Part shown: in pieces, positions 27,168 through 36,510 of the stretch
Position numbering within the stretch: position 1 is the stretch's first letter
How the letters are laid out: the number at the start of each line of letters is the position of its first letter
NCBI RefSeq assembly: GCF_003479605.1
Contig: NZ_QUHR01000002.1
Location: 186,001 to 250,000 of the forward strand
Origin: Roseburia sp. AF12-17LB
GTDB lineage: Bacteria; Bacillota; Clostridia; Lachnospirales; Lachnospiraceae
Length of the DNA stretch: 64,000 nucleotides
Reading direction: 5' to 3'
The notes under the pieces: generated by a model
The model's input: only the letters and a program-made list of their open reading frames with translations
Told to the model about the DNA's origin: nothing
The model's database searches: none
Position numbers and translations under genes: made by a program

Positions 27168-27584
27168 TTATGATTGCAGATCTTTCGGTGAAAAGGATGC
27201 CGGAAAAAGCTCTTCTAATTTCATAACTTTGATACCGCCAGCTCCATCTTCCATAATTACCTCAAACGTGCTTCCATCTACAAATTCCGTCAACACCTGC
27301 CGGCAGACACCACAAGGTGTAAGCGGTTCTTCCCTATCGCCTACCACAGCAATCGCCAGAAAATCTTTTTTTCCTTCCGATACTGCTTTAAAAACTGCTG
27401 TCCGCTCCGCACAGTTTGTCGGCGTAAAGGCTGCATTTTCGATATTACATCCGGTATAGATACTGCCATCCTTACAATAAAGGGCTGCACCTACATGAAA
27501 ATTGGAATACGGTGCATAGGAATATTTTTTGGCTTCTTTTGCCGCTTCTAATAATTGTCTTTTGTCCGTCTCCATGACACTCAC
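27168..27584 (-). CDS. cdd: Cytidine deaminase
   Basis: This 138-residue enzyme deaminates cytidine and deoxycytidine to the uridine forms. It shows the zinc ligands CAERTAVFKA (Cys and catalytic Glu, around residue 58) and PCGVCRQVL (two Cys, around 94), and the substrate motif SNFHVGAAL near the start. It follows deoC on the same strand after 71 bases, forming a small nucleoside salvage unit. Confidence 0.95.
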   Translation of the reverse strand: MSVMETDKRQLLEAAKEAKKYSYAPYSNFHVGAALYCKDGSIYTGCNIENAAFTPTNCAERTAVFKAVSEGKKDFLAIAVVGDREEPLTPCGVCRQVLTEFVDGSTFEVIMEDGAGGIKVMKLEELFPASFSPKDLQS

Positions 27585-27655
27585 CTTTTCTAAATTATTT
27601 CTGTTTTACAAATTTTTTTCATTATCTTATCATTCTTCATTGCTCTTAATATCTG

Positions 27656-28300
27656 CTATCCCAGAATATCAACGGCAGAACTTGTGCCAAGCCGTGAACA
27701 GCCTGCCTTAATATAATTTTCCATATCTTCTTTGGTACGGATTCCTCCGGCCGCCTTAATCTTAACCTCTGCTCCAATGTGTTCTTTCATTAATAATACA
27801 TCTTCCATGGTAGCACCTGCCGTTCCAAATCCGGTAGATGTCTTGATAAAATCTGCTCCGGCATTGGTTACCGCATGGCACATGGCAATCTTTTCTTCTT
27901 TTGTAAGATAACAGGTTTCGATAATAACCTTTAAGATCCTACCTCCTGTTGCCTCTTTTAAAAGACGGATTTCCTCTTCTACTTTATGATATGCCCCATT
28001 CTTTACATCGCAGATATTAATTACCATATCAATTTCGTCTGCGCCGTCTTCCAATGCTTTCTTTGTCTCTGCCAGCTTTCCTTCAGTGTTCGCATATCCT
28101 AACGGAAATCCTACTACGGTACAGATTTTGATTTTATCGCCGTAAGTTTCTTTTACCCGGCTGATGTAACAGCTTGGGATACAGACCGATGCGGTATGGT
28201 ATTTTATTGCTTCTTCACATAATTTTTCTATGTCCTTCCATGTGGTAAAGGCTTTTAACGCAGTATGATCCACATAACGATATAATTCTTCTTTTTCCAT
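27656..28300 (-). CDS. deoC: Deoxyribose-phosphate aldolase
   Basis: This 214-residue TIM-barrel aldolase splits deoxyribose-5-phosphate into acetaldehyde and glyceraldehyde-3-phosphate. It shows HTALKAF near residue 12, VCTVVGFPLG, EIDMVIN (catalytic Asp), KVIIETCYLT and the Schiff-base lysine in DFIKTSTGFG (around 153), then KAAGGIRT. It is the first gene of a deoC-cdd pair that recycles deoxynucleosides. Confidence 0.96.
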   Translation of the reverse strand: MEKEELYRYVDHTALKAFTTWKDIEKLCEEAIKYHTASVCIPSCYISRVKETYGDKIKICTVVGFPLGYANTEGKLAETKKALEDGADEIDMVINICDVKNGAYHKVEEEIRLLKEATGGRILKVIIETCYLTKEEKIAMCHAVTNAGADFIKTSTGFGTAGATMEDVLLMKEHIGAEVKIKAAGGIRTKEDMENYIKAGCSRLGTSSAVDILG

Positions 28301-28520
28301 TTTGTACCTCCGGTATTTTTTTTAATTGTAATATATATTCTGTAATTTATCCAGCAAAAAACATTTTATCAGAGAACATTTTTACATTAGTACTATCTTC
28401 CTATAATTCTAAATTTTTTAGAAAACAATTTTAAACTTTCTTTAAAATTTACACTTTTTTCTTGTTTTCTACAACCGAAATATGATAACATATTAAAATA
28501 ATTAAAAGAGGAGGAACAAT
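28301..28520. promoter_or_regulatory. Divergent AT-rich promoter region deoC / citrate synthase
   Basis: The 220-base stretch is very AT-rich and must hold both promoters. Candidate elements (for example TTGCTG...TATATT for deoC) are not clear enough to place firmly. No operator palindrome stands out. Confidence 0.4.
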
Positions 28521-29882
28521 ATGACAGGACGTTTTTATGAAATCACACCGGAAATAATGGAACTTGCGAATAAATGCTCCGCATCATCCATCATTCCTTC
28601 TGAATTATATACGAAATATAATGTTAACCGTGGTCTTCGTGATTTAAATGGAAAGGGTGTTCTGGTAGGACTTACACACATTTCTGATGTATGCTCTACC
28701 AAGCTGGTAAATGGAGAATACATTCCATCTGAGGGCGAACTTTATTACCGTGGCTATAATGTAAAAGATTTAGTAAAAGGAATTGCACCGGACAGCCATT
28801 TTGGATTTGAGGAATGTGCTTATCTTCTGATGTTTGGTGAGCTTCCAACCAAAGAACAGTTGAAAAACTTCTGTGGACTGCTTTCCGAATACCGTACACT
28901 TCCAACCAGCTTTGTGCGTGATATTATTATGAAAGCTCCAAGCAAAGATATGATGAATACACTGGCAAGAAGTGTGCTTACACTTTATTCCTATGATGAC
29001 CGTGCCAATGATATTTCACTTCCAAATGTATTGAGACAGTGTTTACAGCTTATCAGCTTATTTCCACTGCTTTCTGTATATGGTTATCAGGCTTACCGCC
29101 ATTATCATGATGGTGCCAGTCTTTATATTCATACCCCACAGCCGGAATTATCTACTGCAGAAACAATTCTTCATATTCTGCGGCCAGACAGTAAATATAC
29201 CCCATTAGAGGCAAAACTTTTAGATATTGCATTAATCTTACATATGGAGCATGGTGGTGGAAATAACTCTACCTTTACTACCCATCTGGTATCTTCTTCC
29301 GGAACCGATACTTATTCTGTTATTGCTGCATCCCTTGGTTCCCTGAAGGGTCCGAAACATGGTGGTGCCAATATCAAAGTGGTTCAGATGTTTGAAGATA
29401 TGAAACGCACTGTAAAAGACTGGACAGATGAAGACGAAGTAGGTAAATACCTTACCGCACTTCTTCATAAAGAAGCTTTTGACCATGCCGGTCTTATCTA
29501 TGGAATGGGTCATGCAGTATATTCTCTTTCCGACCCAAGAGCAGTCATCTTCCGCGGTTTTGTGGAAAAACTTTCCCAGGAAAAGGGCTATGAGAAAGAG
29601 TTTGCACTCTACTCTTTAGTAGAACGTCTTGCACCGGAAATCATCGCCAAAGAGCGTAAAATCTATAAAGGCGTAAGTCCGAACGTAGACTTCTTCAGCG
29701 GATTTGTTTATCATATGCTTGACCTTCCATTAGAGCTTTATACACCGATTTTTGCAATTGCAAGAATTGCCGGCTGGAGTGCCCACCGCTTAGAAGAGCT
29801 TTCCCAGAATGGAAAAATTATGCGTCCTGCATATCGTAACATCGGTGAACGCAAAGAATATGTTCCGATTGACAAACGTTAA
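28521..29882 (+). CDS. gltA: Citrate synthase
   Basis: This 453-residue enzyme condenses acetyl-CoA and oxaloacetate. It has the active-site histidines in LHMEHGGGNNSTFTTH and MGHAVYSLSDPRA, the sequence SLKGPKHGGAN (CoA/oxaloacetate site) and a C-terminal arginine in YTPIFAIARIAGWSAHR. It is an Si-type enzyme with a longer N-terminus than E. coli GltA, common in Clostridia. AGGAGG lies 6 bases before the ATG. No aconitase or isocitrate dehydrogenase gene is beside it; leuCD further on encodes the related isopropylmalate enzyme. Confidence 0.93.
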   Translation: MTGRFYEITPEIMELANKCSASSIIPSELYTKYNVNRGLRDLNGKGVLVGLTHISDVCSTKLVNGEYIPSEGELYYRGYNVKDLVKGIAPDSHFGFEECAYLLMFGELPTKEQLKNFCGLLSEYRTLPTSFVRDIIMKAPSKDMMNTLARSVLTLYSYDDRANDISLPNVLRQCLQLISLFPLLSVYGYQAYRHYHDGASLYIHTPQPELSTAETILHILRPDSKYTPLEAKLLDIALILHMEHGGGNNSTFTTHLVSSSGTDTYSVIAASLGSLKGPKHGGANIKVVQMFEDMKRTVKDWTDEDEVGKYLTALLHKEAFDHAGLIYGMGHAVYSLSDPRAVIFRGFVEKLSQEKGYEKEFALYSLVERLAPEIIAKERKIYKGVSPNVDFFSGFVYHMLDLPLELYTPIFAIARIAGWSAHRLEELSQNGKIMRPAYRNIGERKEYVPIDKR

Positions 29883-29928
29883 ACCGCATGATTCTGCCGC
29901 CTGCAGCTTCTTATGGAATGCTTAGACA

Positions 29929-29983
29929 CAAAAAACTGTAGTTCTTATCCGGTATCTTTTCCAGATATAAACTACAGTTTTTT
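29929..29983 (+). terminator. Terminator after citrate synthase
   Basis: AAAAACTGTAGTT and AACTACAGTTTTTT flank a 25-base loop; it can also serve the converging membrane-protein gene. Confidence 0.8.
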
Positions 29984-30008
29984 ATAAATTATTCTAAATA
30001 AATATTTT

Positions 30009-30353
30009 TTATAAATACTTCTCTCTGGCATTCTTTAATGTACTGACCAAAAAAAGACAGGATAACACCAGCAGCAGCAGGATTCCTGATTTAATAATAA
30101 TCGGCAGTTTAAAGATGGTCTCACCCAATGCCGTCACAATGCCATATACTAATGCCAATGCCCCGCAAAGAAGCATTTTCGGTGTTACCTCTTCTCTTAT
30201 CTTCTCCGGATGTTTACATTTCTTTAATTCCTCCGGCGTTGCCAGAAGGCTGCTTGTCTTTCCGGTACTTTTCATCCATATGCCATTCATAAGAACATAG
30301 ATACCTACCAGTGCTACTACAACATCTACTACTAAATTCCAGTTTACTTTCAT
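30009..30353 (-). CDS. Small membrane protein, unknown function
   Basis: This 114-residue protein has three hydrophobic segments (about residues 7-25, 58-77 and 85-105) and a short charged loop with KCKHPEKIREE between the first two. The topology and size resemble small DUF-type membrane proteins of Clostridia. It is monocistronic and converges on the citrate synthase terminator. No function can be read. Confidence 0.6.
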   Translation of the reverse strand: MKVNWNLVVDVVVALVGIYVLMNGIWMKSTGKTSSLLATPEELKKCKHPEKIREEVTPKMLLCGALALVYGIVTALGETIFKLPIIIKSGILLLLVLSCLFLVSTLKNAREKYL

Positions 30354-30495
30354 AATATGTAACCTCTTTTACTCTTTTTTCCTGACTCTGATTTATCTTA
30401 CCACACTTTACATTGCTATGTGAACATATTTATCATATAACCTTCTATTCTTATTTGTTTTTTATGCAAAACCACGAATTTTATCGAAAAAGCCA

Positions 30496-30524
30496 TTGAA
30501 ACTTTTGGTCAACTATTGTAGTAT
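30496..30524 (+). promoter_or_regulatory. Promoter of the CheY/CheX-like pair
   Basis: TTGAAA (30496-30501) and TAGTAT (30519-30524) with 17-base spacing, followed by a short leader and AGGGA before the ATG at 30570. Confidence 0.6.
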
Positions 30525-30569
30525 ATTAATATGTTCTAATTATTCTAGTTGTATTTGGAGGGATTATAT

Positions 30570-30947
30570 ATGAAATTAGACGAAGCAAAAATCCTGATTG
30601 GAGATGACTCCATTCTTGCAAGAAAACAGTTAAAAGACATTATTGCGCAGTATGGTGGTACAACTTTTGTTGAGGCAGCAAATGGTCAGGAAGCAATTGA
30701 CAAATTCAAATCCGATAAACCTGATATCGTTTTTCTTGATATTGTTATGCCTGTAAAAGATGGTATTGCCGCTGTAAAAGAAATTAGAGAATCTGACCCG
30801 AAAGCGGTTATTATTATCGTATCTTCTGTTGGTACACAGGCTCAGTTAAAGAATGCAATTGAAGCCGGTGCAAAGGACTTTATCCAGAAACCGTTGAATG
30901 TTGAACAGATTGAGCGGGTACTGAAGAATTATTTTGAAGGGAGATAA
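30570..30947 (+). CDS. CheY-like single-domain response regulator
   Basis: This 125-residue receiver has the acidic pair GDDS, phosphoacceptor Asp in VFLDIVMPVKDG (around residue 57), the serine switch VSSVG and lysine IQKPLN. It has no output domain, so it works by protein contact as in chemotaxis. The ATG at 30570 is chosen because GGAGG lies 8 bases upstream; the in-frame ATG at 30549 lacks one. The next gene begins 2 bases after its stop. Confidence 0.92.
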   Translation: MKLDEAKILIGDDSILARKQLKDIIAQYGGTTFVEAANGQEAIDKFKSDKPDIVFLDIVMPVKDGIAAVKEIRESDPKAVIIIVSSVGTQAQLKNAIEAGAKDFIQKPLNVEQIERVLKNYFEGR

Positions 30948-30949
30948 TT

Positions 30950-31831
30950 ATGTATACACAGTTTTTTGGTAATTTTCTTTTAAGCAAAAGTGCTGTTCCT
31001 GCGGATAAACTGGTAGATGCATTAGAGAGGCAGTCCTCTTCCTATCTGAAATTAGGTACTCTGGCAATTCATGCCGGATTATTAAATGCTTCCCAGGTTG
31101 ACGCTATTGTATGCCGTCAGACCCATGAAGACAAGAAATTTGGTGAAATTGCAATCGAAGGCGGATATCTTACAAAGGAACAGGTTGACAAATTACTCTC
31201 CTCGCAGAAACCAGACTACCTGCTTTTAGGTCAGATTTTGATTGAAGACGGACTGCTTACCAACAGTCAGTTTGAGGAATTACTTGCAGAATATCAGGCA
31301 AGTAATGAAATTGATGATTTAAATGTTGCTAACGAACAGAATGATATGGTTGAAAAGCTGATTCATAAATTCTTCCATTTTGATAATTCTGATATGTCAG
31401 GAAAGATTGTTGCATACCTTAATCTTCTCTTTAATGATATCGTTCGTTTCATCGGAAAGGATTTTACACCGTTAAATCCACTGATGAAATCCGAGTATAT
31501 GACCAACTATTGTGTTACCCAGAAAGATGAAGGTTTACTTTCTTTCAATTCTGGTGTAGACATGAGTAAATCTGTTGCAATTGCTTTTGCATCCCGTTAT
31601 GCTAAAGAAGAATTCCACGAATTCGATGAGTATGTAAAAGCTTCTATCGAAGATTTCTTAAATCTTCACAATGGATTATTTAATGTAAATATGTCTAATG
31701 AATTTTCCCTGGAATTAAACTTATGTCCTCCGGAAGTTCATGAGGAAGAAAAGCTTACAAATGCCACTAAGATTTATGTATTTCCAATTATTTTCCCATT
31801 TGGAACCATTCACTTCCTAATGGAAATCTAA
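30950..31831 (+). CDS. CheX/CheC-like phosphatase fused to a GspE-N-like helical domain
   Basis: The 293-residue protein has two parts. Residues 1-125 contain three similar helical units (LGTLAIHAGLLNASQVD, FGEIAIEGGYLTKEQVD, LGQILIEDGLLTNSQFE), like the N-domain of type II/IV secretion ATPases. Residues 140-293 look like a CheX/CheC fold, with SVAIAFASRYAKEEF and DEYVKASIEDFLNLHNG (compare the catalytic E..N motif of CheX). It probably dephosphorylates or scaffolds the CheY-like protein encoded just upstream. The pair is an isolated signalling unit without nearby motility genes. Confidence 0.65.
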   Translation: MYTQFFGNFLLSKSAVPADKLVDALERQSSSYLKLGTLAIHAGLLNASQVDAIVCRQTHEDKKFGEIAIEGGYLTKEQVDKLLSSQKPDYLLLGQILIEDGLLTNSQFEELLAEYQASNEIDDLNVANEQNDMVEKLIHKFFHFDNSDMSGKIVAYLNLLFNDIVRFIGKDFTPLNPLMKSEYMTNYCVTQKDEGLLSFNSGVDMSKSVAIAFASRYAKEEFHEFDEYVKASIEDFLNLHNGLFNVNMSNEFSLELNLCPPEVHEEEKLTNATKIYVFPIIFPFGTIHFLMEI

Positions 31832-31863
31832 TCTTAAACCTTTACATTTTATTTACATAAACG

Positions 31864-31894
31864 AAACCCTGTCAGATTTCTCTGACAGGGTTTT
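31864..31894 (+). terminator. Terminator after the CheX-like gene
   Basis: AAACCCTGTCAGA and TCTGACAGGGTTTT around a TTTC loop. Confidence 0.9.
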
Positions 31895-31953
31895 GTTACC
31901 TTGTATCCATAAGAAACTGCCGGTAGCAGATTCTCTATGTTTTACATAAGCAT

Positions 31954-33444
31954 TTAGATATTTAAAAATGCTTTTACCGTCTTAGGCATATCTTCTACAT
32001 CGCATTCTGTCTTATGAAGTACTTCTGCACTGCGGATGTCTTCAATTGCCTGTGGAACTGTTACATTTGCAATCTTGCTTAACTCATCTACCAGTTCAAA
32101 ATCAGTCATGGAATCATATTTTTCTTTATCAATGGCATCCATTACGCTTCTGGTAAACTTGAACGGGCTTGCTGTTGATGCAATAACAGTCTTGGTATTA
32201 TCACCGGTCTCTTTTACATATTTATGGTATACACCGGTTGCTACAGCAGTATGTGTATCAATCACATAGCCGGTCTTCTCATAGAGGTCACGGATTACTT
32301 CTGCTGTTTCTTCCTCTGTGGTGTAATTGCCATAGAAGTCAGCAAGCTGGGCACGCATCTCATCGGTAATCATATATTTGCCCTCTTCTGTTAATGCACG
32401 CATGAATTCAGCATTTTTCTCTGCATCATTTCCGGCAATACGATAAATCAGACGCTCTAAGTTGCTGGAAATCAGGATATCCATGGATGGAGAAGAAGTT
32501 AGTACAAATTCACGGTTTCTGTCATAGGTTCCGGTTGAGAAGAAGTCAAATAATACTTTGTTCTCATTGGAAGCACAGATTAATTTTGCAATCGGAAGTC
32601 CTAAGTTCTTTGCATAGAAAGCTGCTAAGATATTTCCGAAGTTACCGGTTGGAACTACAATATTAATCTTTTCATCTTTTGCAATTGCACCATTTTCATA
32701 TAATTTTGCATATGCATATACATAATAAACAATCTGAGGAACAAGACGGCCGATATTAATAGAGTTAGCAGAGGAAAACTGATATCCGGCTTTGTCCATT
32801 AATTCTGCCAGTTCTTTATCAGAAAACATTTTCTTAACGCCGGTCTGTGCCTGGTCAAAGTTACCATGAATACCAACTACATGTGTATTTGCCCCTTTCT
32901 GGGTAACCATCTGCTTCTCCTGAATCGGGCTGACACCATTCTTTGGATAGAATACAATAATCTTAGTACCAGGAACGTCTGCAAAGCCTGCTAAAGCAGC
33001 TTTTCCGGTATCACCGGAAGTTGCTGTTAAAATAACAATTTCATTCTTTACATGGTTTTTCTTTGCAGCAGTTGTCATAAGGTAAGGCAGAATGGATAAT
33101 GCCATATCCTTAAATGCTATCGTAGCTCCATGAAAAAGCTCCAGATAATATGCACCGTCTGCATCTACTAACGGAGCAATCTCTTCTGTATCAAATTTAG
33201 AATCATACGCACTATTGATACAATGCTTTAACTCTTCTTCTGTAAAGTCTGTTAAGAAAAGTTTCATTACCTCATAAGCAGTCTCCTGATAGCTCATTTT
33301 TGCCAGGGTATCCATATCAACGTCAAGTTTTGGTAATGAATCCGGCACAAATAAACCACCGTCTCCTGCAAGACCCTTTAAAATTGCCTGTGAAGCTGTT
33401 GCCTTTTCATCTGAGTTTCTTGTACTTGTGTAAATCAAATCCAT
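31954..33444 (-). CDS. thrC: Threonine synthase
   Basis: This 496-residue PLP enzyme converts O-phosphohomoserine to threonine. It shows the long-form N-terminal domain (MDLIYTSTRN...), LFHGATIAFKDMALSILPYL with the PLP lysine (around residue 110), ATSGDTGKAAL and VPTGNFGNILAA. The ATG at 33444 has AGAGGGA upstream, so the longer in-frame start at 33492 is unlikely. It is monocistronic. No other threonine gene is in the window. Confidence 0.95.
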   Translation of the reverse strand: MDLIYTSTRNSDEKATASQAILKGLAGDGGLFVPDSLPKLDVDMDTLAKMSYQETAYEVMKLFLTDFTEEELKHCINSAYDSKFDTEEIAPLVDADGAYYLELFHGATIAFKDMALSILPYLMTTAAKKNHVKNEIVILTATSGDTGKAALAGFADVPGTKIIVFYPKNGVSPIQEKQMVTQKGANTHVVGIHGNFDQAQTGVKKMFSDKELAELMDKAGYQFSSANSINIGRLVPQIVYYVYAYAKLYENGAIAKDEKINIVVPTGNFGNILAAFYAKNLGLPIAKLICASNENKVLFDFFSTGTYDRNREFVLTSSPSMDILISSNLERLIYRIAGNDAEKNAEFMRALTEEGKYMITDEMRAQLADFYGNYTTEEETAEVIRDLYEKTGYVIDTHTAVATGVYHKYVKETGDNTKTVIASTASPFKFTRSVMDAIDKEKYDSMTDFELVDELSKIANVTVPQAIEDIRSAEVLHKTECDVEDMPKTVKAFLNI

Positions 33445-33516
33445 TTTTTGTCCCTCTTTTGCTCTCTGCATAAAATTTGTTCTGTCTTTCATTATATAAG
33501 AACCTGCAGTTTACTG

Positions 33517-34932
33517 TCAATAACTTATCCCAGAATAATTCCATGTATTCCCACTATCTATGGATTCAAAAAGAATTCCATCGTTTTCACCCATAGCAGA
33601 TATTACTTTTATTATAAGTTTTCCATCTTTCTGCTGTGGCATCTTGCAATAATCATAGTCTGATATGGAAAATCCATACTCTGCTGCCGTGTCCGGAAGT
33701 TCTGTCACTTCATCCATGGAAAGTTCAATCATGGAAAATGTTTTCCCGCCATCCTGTGTCAGATAAAGTGTGGAATAATCACCTGACGCTCCAGCCAATC
33801 CGATAACGCCCAGATTTTCATTATAGAATTCTATTCCTTCTGCCACACCAATATTTCCATCAAACGGATCTGCATTTTGCTGATTCCAGCTCTGCCCGCC
33901 ATCCTTTGTCATTTCAAGCTCATAAAAACGGCTGCCGGCAGCTGCATCCGCCACCAACAGACGATAACCGGTATTGCTGTCCAGGAAAAAGTATACGCTT
34001 CCATCTTCCCTGTTTTCCGTCCACGGAGTGCCATCTCCGCTCTCTTCCTCATCATTGCCATCATTGCCGGCTACAGCATTGGTGTCTGCATTCCCGTTGT
34101 TATCCGTTGTGTCATTTCCAGCACCGTTTTTTGCTTCATCAATCTGCTCCTGCCGGTTTTGCTGGGCTAACACTGCAGCACTGGTATATTTTGGATTTAT
34201 GATATAAGTTATAATTTCACCTGTATTTTCTTCGCCACCAGTAGAAAATGTAACTGCAAAACCTGTAACTTCTCCGCCATATTCCAACTGGCTTAAAATT
34301 GAATTTTCATTTGTATCTGCATTTCCATCTATATTTTCATTTTCATCTATCTCTGCACTTTCTGCATTTATCACCTGCAGGCTATCTGCACTGGTAAAAG
34401 CTCTTTTCCCCGAATAACTTATTCCAAAGGTATGGCTCTTTGTTTCTTCTGCCCAGCTATCTACACGTTCTTTCACCTTTATATTTCCCAATAGTTCAAA
34501 AAGCGGTGTCAGGCACATATCTTCTTCATAATCTGTCTTGGCATAATTATTGATGTAAACTGTCATTTTGCTGCTTTTCTTCCGGTTATAGTCCACAAGA
34601 TAGGTTCTGGTTTCTCCATTCTCATCCTCACCATAGAAAAACGTATCTATTGCAGCAATCTCTCCGGTAGCATAGAAAGTCACATTAAAATGGTTCACCA
34701 GATAAATTTTCTTAGGAAGCCCGATTTCATTATCCAGATCCTCCAATATCCCTGCCACACTGTCATCAAAGAAATTGTCATGCTTTAATGTTATCTTTAC
34801 TTCATCACTTTTTTGAAACCGTTCGGATGTCTTGAAAAAATATAACCCTCCAAGGCATACCAGCAACAGAATCATCCCTGCTTTTAGCCAGTTTTTTAAT
34901 TGATATTTCTTTCTTGTATTTTCCTGCTTCAA
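33517..34932 (-). CDS. Membrane-anchored BNR/sialidase-repeat-like protein
   Basis: This 471-residue protein has a Lys-rich start, one membrane helix (about residues 17-36) and a large extracellular part. Within it, an acidic linker rich in Asn/Asp/Gly (around 255-300) separates two domains. The second holds Asp-box repeats such as TKDGGQSWNQ, TQDGGKTFSM and SIDSGNTWNY, typical of propeller proteins. The start is a TTG at 34932 with AAGGAG 7 bases before it; the TTG at 34956 has none. Function is unknown; ligand or polymer binding at the cell surface is possible. Confidence 0.6.
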   Translation of the reverse strand: MKQENTRKKYQLKNWLKAGMILLLVCLGGLYFFKTSERFQKSDEVKITLKHDNFFDDSVAGILEDLDNEIGLPKKIYLVNHFNVTFYATGEIAAIDTFFYGEDENGETRTYLVDYNRKKSSKMTVYINNYAKTDYEEDMCLTPLFELLGNIKVKERVDSWAEETKSHTFGISYSGKRAFTSADSLQVINAESAEIDENENIDGNADTNENSILSQLEYGGEVTGFAVTFSTGGEENTGEIITYIINPKYTSAAVLAQQNRQEQIDEAKNGAGNDTTDNNGNADTNAVAGNDGNDEEESGDGTPWTENREDGSVYFFLDSNTGYRLLVADAAAGSRFYELEMTKDGGQSWNQQNADPFDGNIGVAEGIEFYNENLGVIGLAGASGDYSTLYLTQDGGKTFSMIELSMDEVTELPDTAAEYGFSISDYDYCKMPQQKDGKLIIKVISAMGENDGILFESIDSGNTWNYSGISY

Positions 34933-35142
34933 CGAATTGCTCCTTTCCACCTGCAATCATATCACTATTCCAATAACGCCGCCAAATATTCCTGATATTT
35001 CCACGAATTTTTATATCCTTGCAATTTCCAATATATATTGGCATCATAGCATATTTTTCATTTCAAAAGTTTGATATTTTCTTAAGATATTTTCCTGTTT
35101 TCATGCTTTCCTAAAAATGTTATACTTAAAGTGACGCTTACC

Positions 35143-35171
35143 GTAAGAACTCGCCACCGGCAGCTTCTTAC
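35143..35171. repeat. GTAAGAA/TTCTTAC stem-loop
   Basis: A 7-bp perfect stem encloses a GC-rich 15-base loop (CTCGCCACCGGCAGC), about 43 bases upstream of the AP2-like gene. The rest of 34933-35213 is AT-rich and gene-free. Confidence 0.4.
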
Positions 35172-35213
35172 AGATGATTTGTAACTAAGAATTTTAGAAT
35201 GTGAGGATTTACC

Positions 35214-36023
35214 ATGCTTTCCGGTGCTTTTTCAGCCAAAACAAAAGACGGAACCATCTACTACCGTTCCAGCCTTACCTATAAAAGAAAACATATTAGT
35301 CTTGGAAGCTTTCCAACGGAAGAAGAAGCCCATCTTGCCTATAAAGAGGGGACTTCTCTACTTTCTGAGTCTGAAATCACACTGGAAAATTATACCGCAT
35401 ATATTAAACTTTTAGATTTTGCCAAAGCCATTACACTTTTAAATTTCCGTGACAACGGCGTCTATATCAAGAATCCGATTTATCTGAAGCAGAATTATTT
35501 TCTCTATTTTCTCGCACCACAGACGGAATATAAATTTGATATTGATGATTTATTCTTTTATTCCAGCCACAAGATTATGCAGCGTGGTGGCCGGCTTTTT
35601 GTAAATGAATACGGCATGCAGACCGGGATTCTTTCCCGCTATGGAGTCCGTAATCATGCGGTACTGGATGTAGATTACACTTTCGCCAATGGTAACCCCT
35701 TCGATTACAGCTACGCCAATATTATTGTCATTAACCGCTACCGTGGAGTTGCCCAAACAGAACACAACGGACTCCTCCGTTATCAGGCTTTTATCCATAT
35801 CAATGGCAATTATTCCATTGGTACTTATTCTTCCGAAGAAAAAGCTGCCATTGCCTACAACAAAGCTGTTGATCTGGCAAAGGCAGCCGGTATTCATAAG
35901 AATTTTGAAGAAAACTATATTACAGAGCTATCCGCTAGAGAATATGCAGAAATTTATACTAATCTTAAAATCTCTCCAAAATATATCAATTATCTTTCTA
36001 CACTTTCTGCTATTTCTGATTGA
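35214..36023 (+). CDS. AP2-domain protein with degenerate HNH-like core
   Basis: This 269-residue protein has an AP2/ERF-like DNA-binding domain at each end. The first is at residues 8-50 ([31 protein letters not shown]), the second around 180-225 ([32 protein letters not shown]). Between them lies a stretch matching the HNH_3 homing-nuclease pattern ([22 protein letters not shown]), but without the catalytic His-Asp pair. That pattern fits a homing endonuclease turned regulator or another DNA-binding protein. Its stop overlaps the leuD 3' end by 14 bases on the opposite strand. Family members of this kind are common in Lachnospiraceae, but their role is unknown to me. Confidence 0.65.
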   Translation: MLSGAFSAKTKDGTIYYRSSLTYKRKHISLGSFPTEEEAHLAYKEGTSLLSESEITLENYTAYIKLLDFAKAITLLNFRDNGVYIKNPIYLKQNYFLYFLAPQTEYKFDIDDLFFYSSHKIMQRGGRLFVNEYGMQTGILSRYGVRNHAVLDVDYTFANGNPFDYSYANIIVINRYRGVAQTEHNGLLRYQAFIHINGNYSIGTYSSEEKAAIAYNKAVDLAKAAGIHKNFEENYITELSAREYAEIYTNLKISPKYINYLSTLSAISD

Positions 36024-36498
36024 TGTAATTTACCAGTCCCTCGCAATCGATAATCTTCTGCATAAATGGTGGGAATGCCTGACCCTGGAAACTCTTTCCA
36101 GTGGTCTTGTCGGTAATGACACCAGTATCAAAATTTACCTCTACCTCATCTCCTGCTTTGATTTCCAAAGCTGCTTCCTTACATTCAATAATCGGAAGTC
36201 CGATATTGATTGCATTACGATAGAAAATACGTGCAAAAGTCTCTGCTATGACGCAACTTACACCAGCGGCTTTAATTGCAATTGGTGCATGTTCTCTGGA
36301 TGAACCGCATCCAAAGTTCTTCTCCGCTACAATAATATCTCCTGCAGATACTTTATTTACGAATTCCTTATCAATATCTTCCATACAATGTAAGGCAAGT
36401 TCCTTAGGGTCGGAAGAATTCAGATATCTTGCCGGTATAATAACATCTGTGTCTACGTTGTCACCGAATTTAAATACTTTTCCTTCTGCTGCTTTCAT
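36010..36498 (-). CDS. leuD: 3-isopropylmalate dehydratase small subunit
   Basis: The 162-residue subunit has the [13 protein letters not shown] start and the [18 protein letters not shown] motif around residue 64 that shape substrate specificity. With LeuC it isomerises 2- to 3-isopropylmalate in leucine synthesis. It starts 12 bases after leuC. The length fits the archaeal-type small subunits used by Clostridia. Confidence 0.96.
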   Translation of the reverse strand: MKAAEGKVFKFGDNVDTDVIIPARYLNSSDPKELALHCMEDIDKEFVNKVSAGDIIVAEKNFGCGSSREHAPIAIKAAGVSCVIAETFARIFYRNAINIGLPIIECKEAALEIKAGDEVEVNFDTGVITDKTTGKSFQGQAFPPFMQKIIDCEGLVNYINQK

Positions 36499-36510
36499 GT
36501 TCTAATCCTC

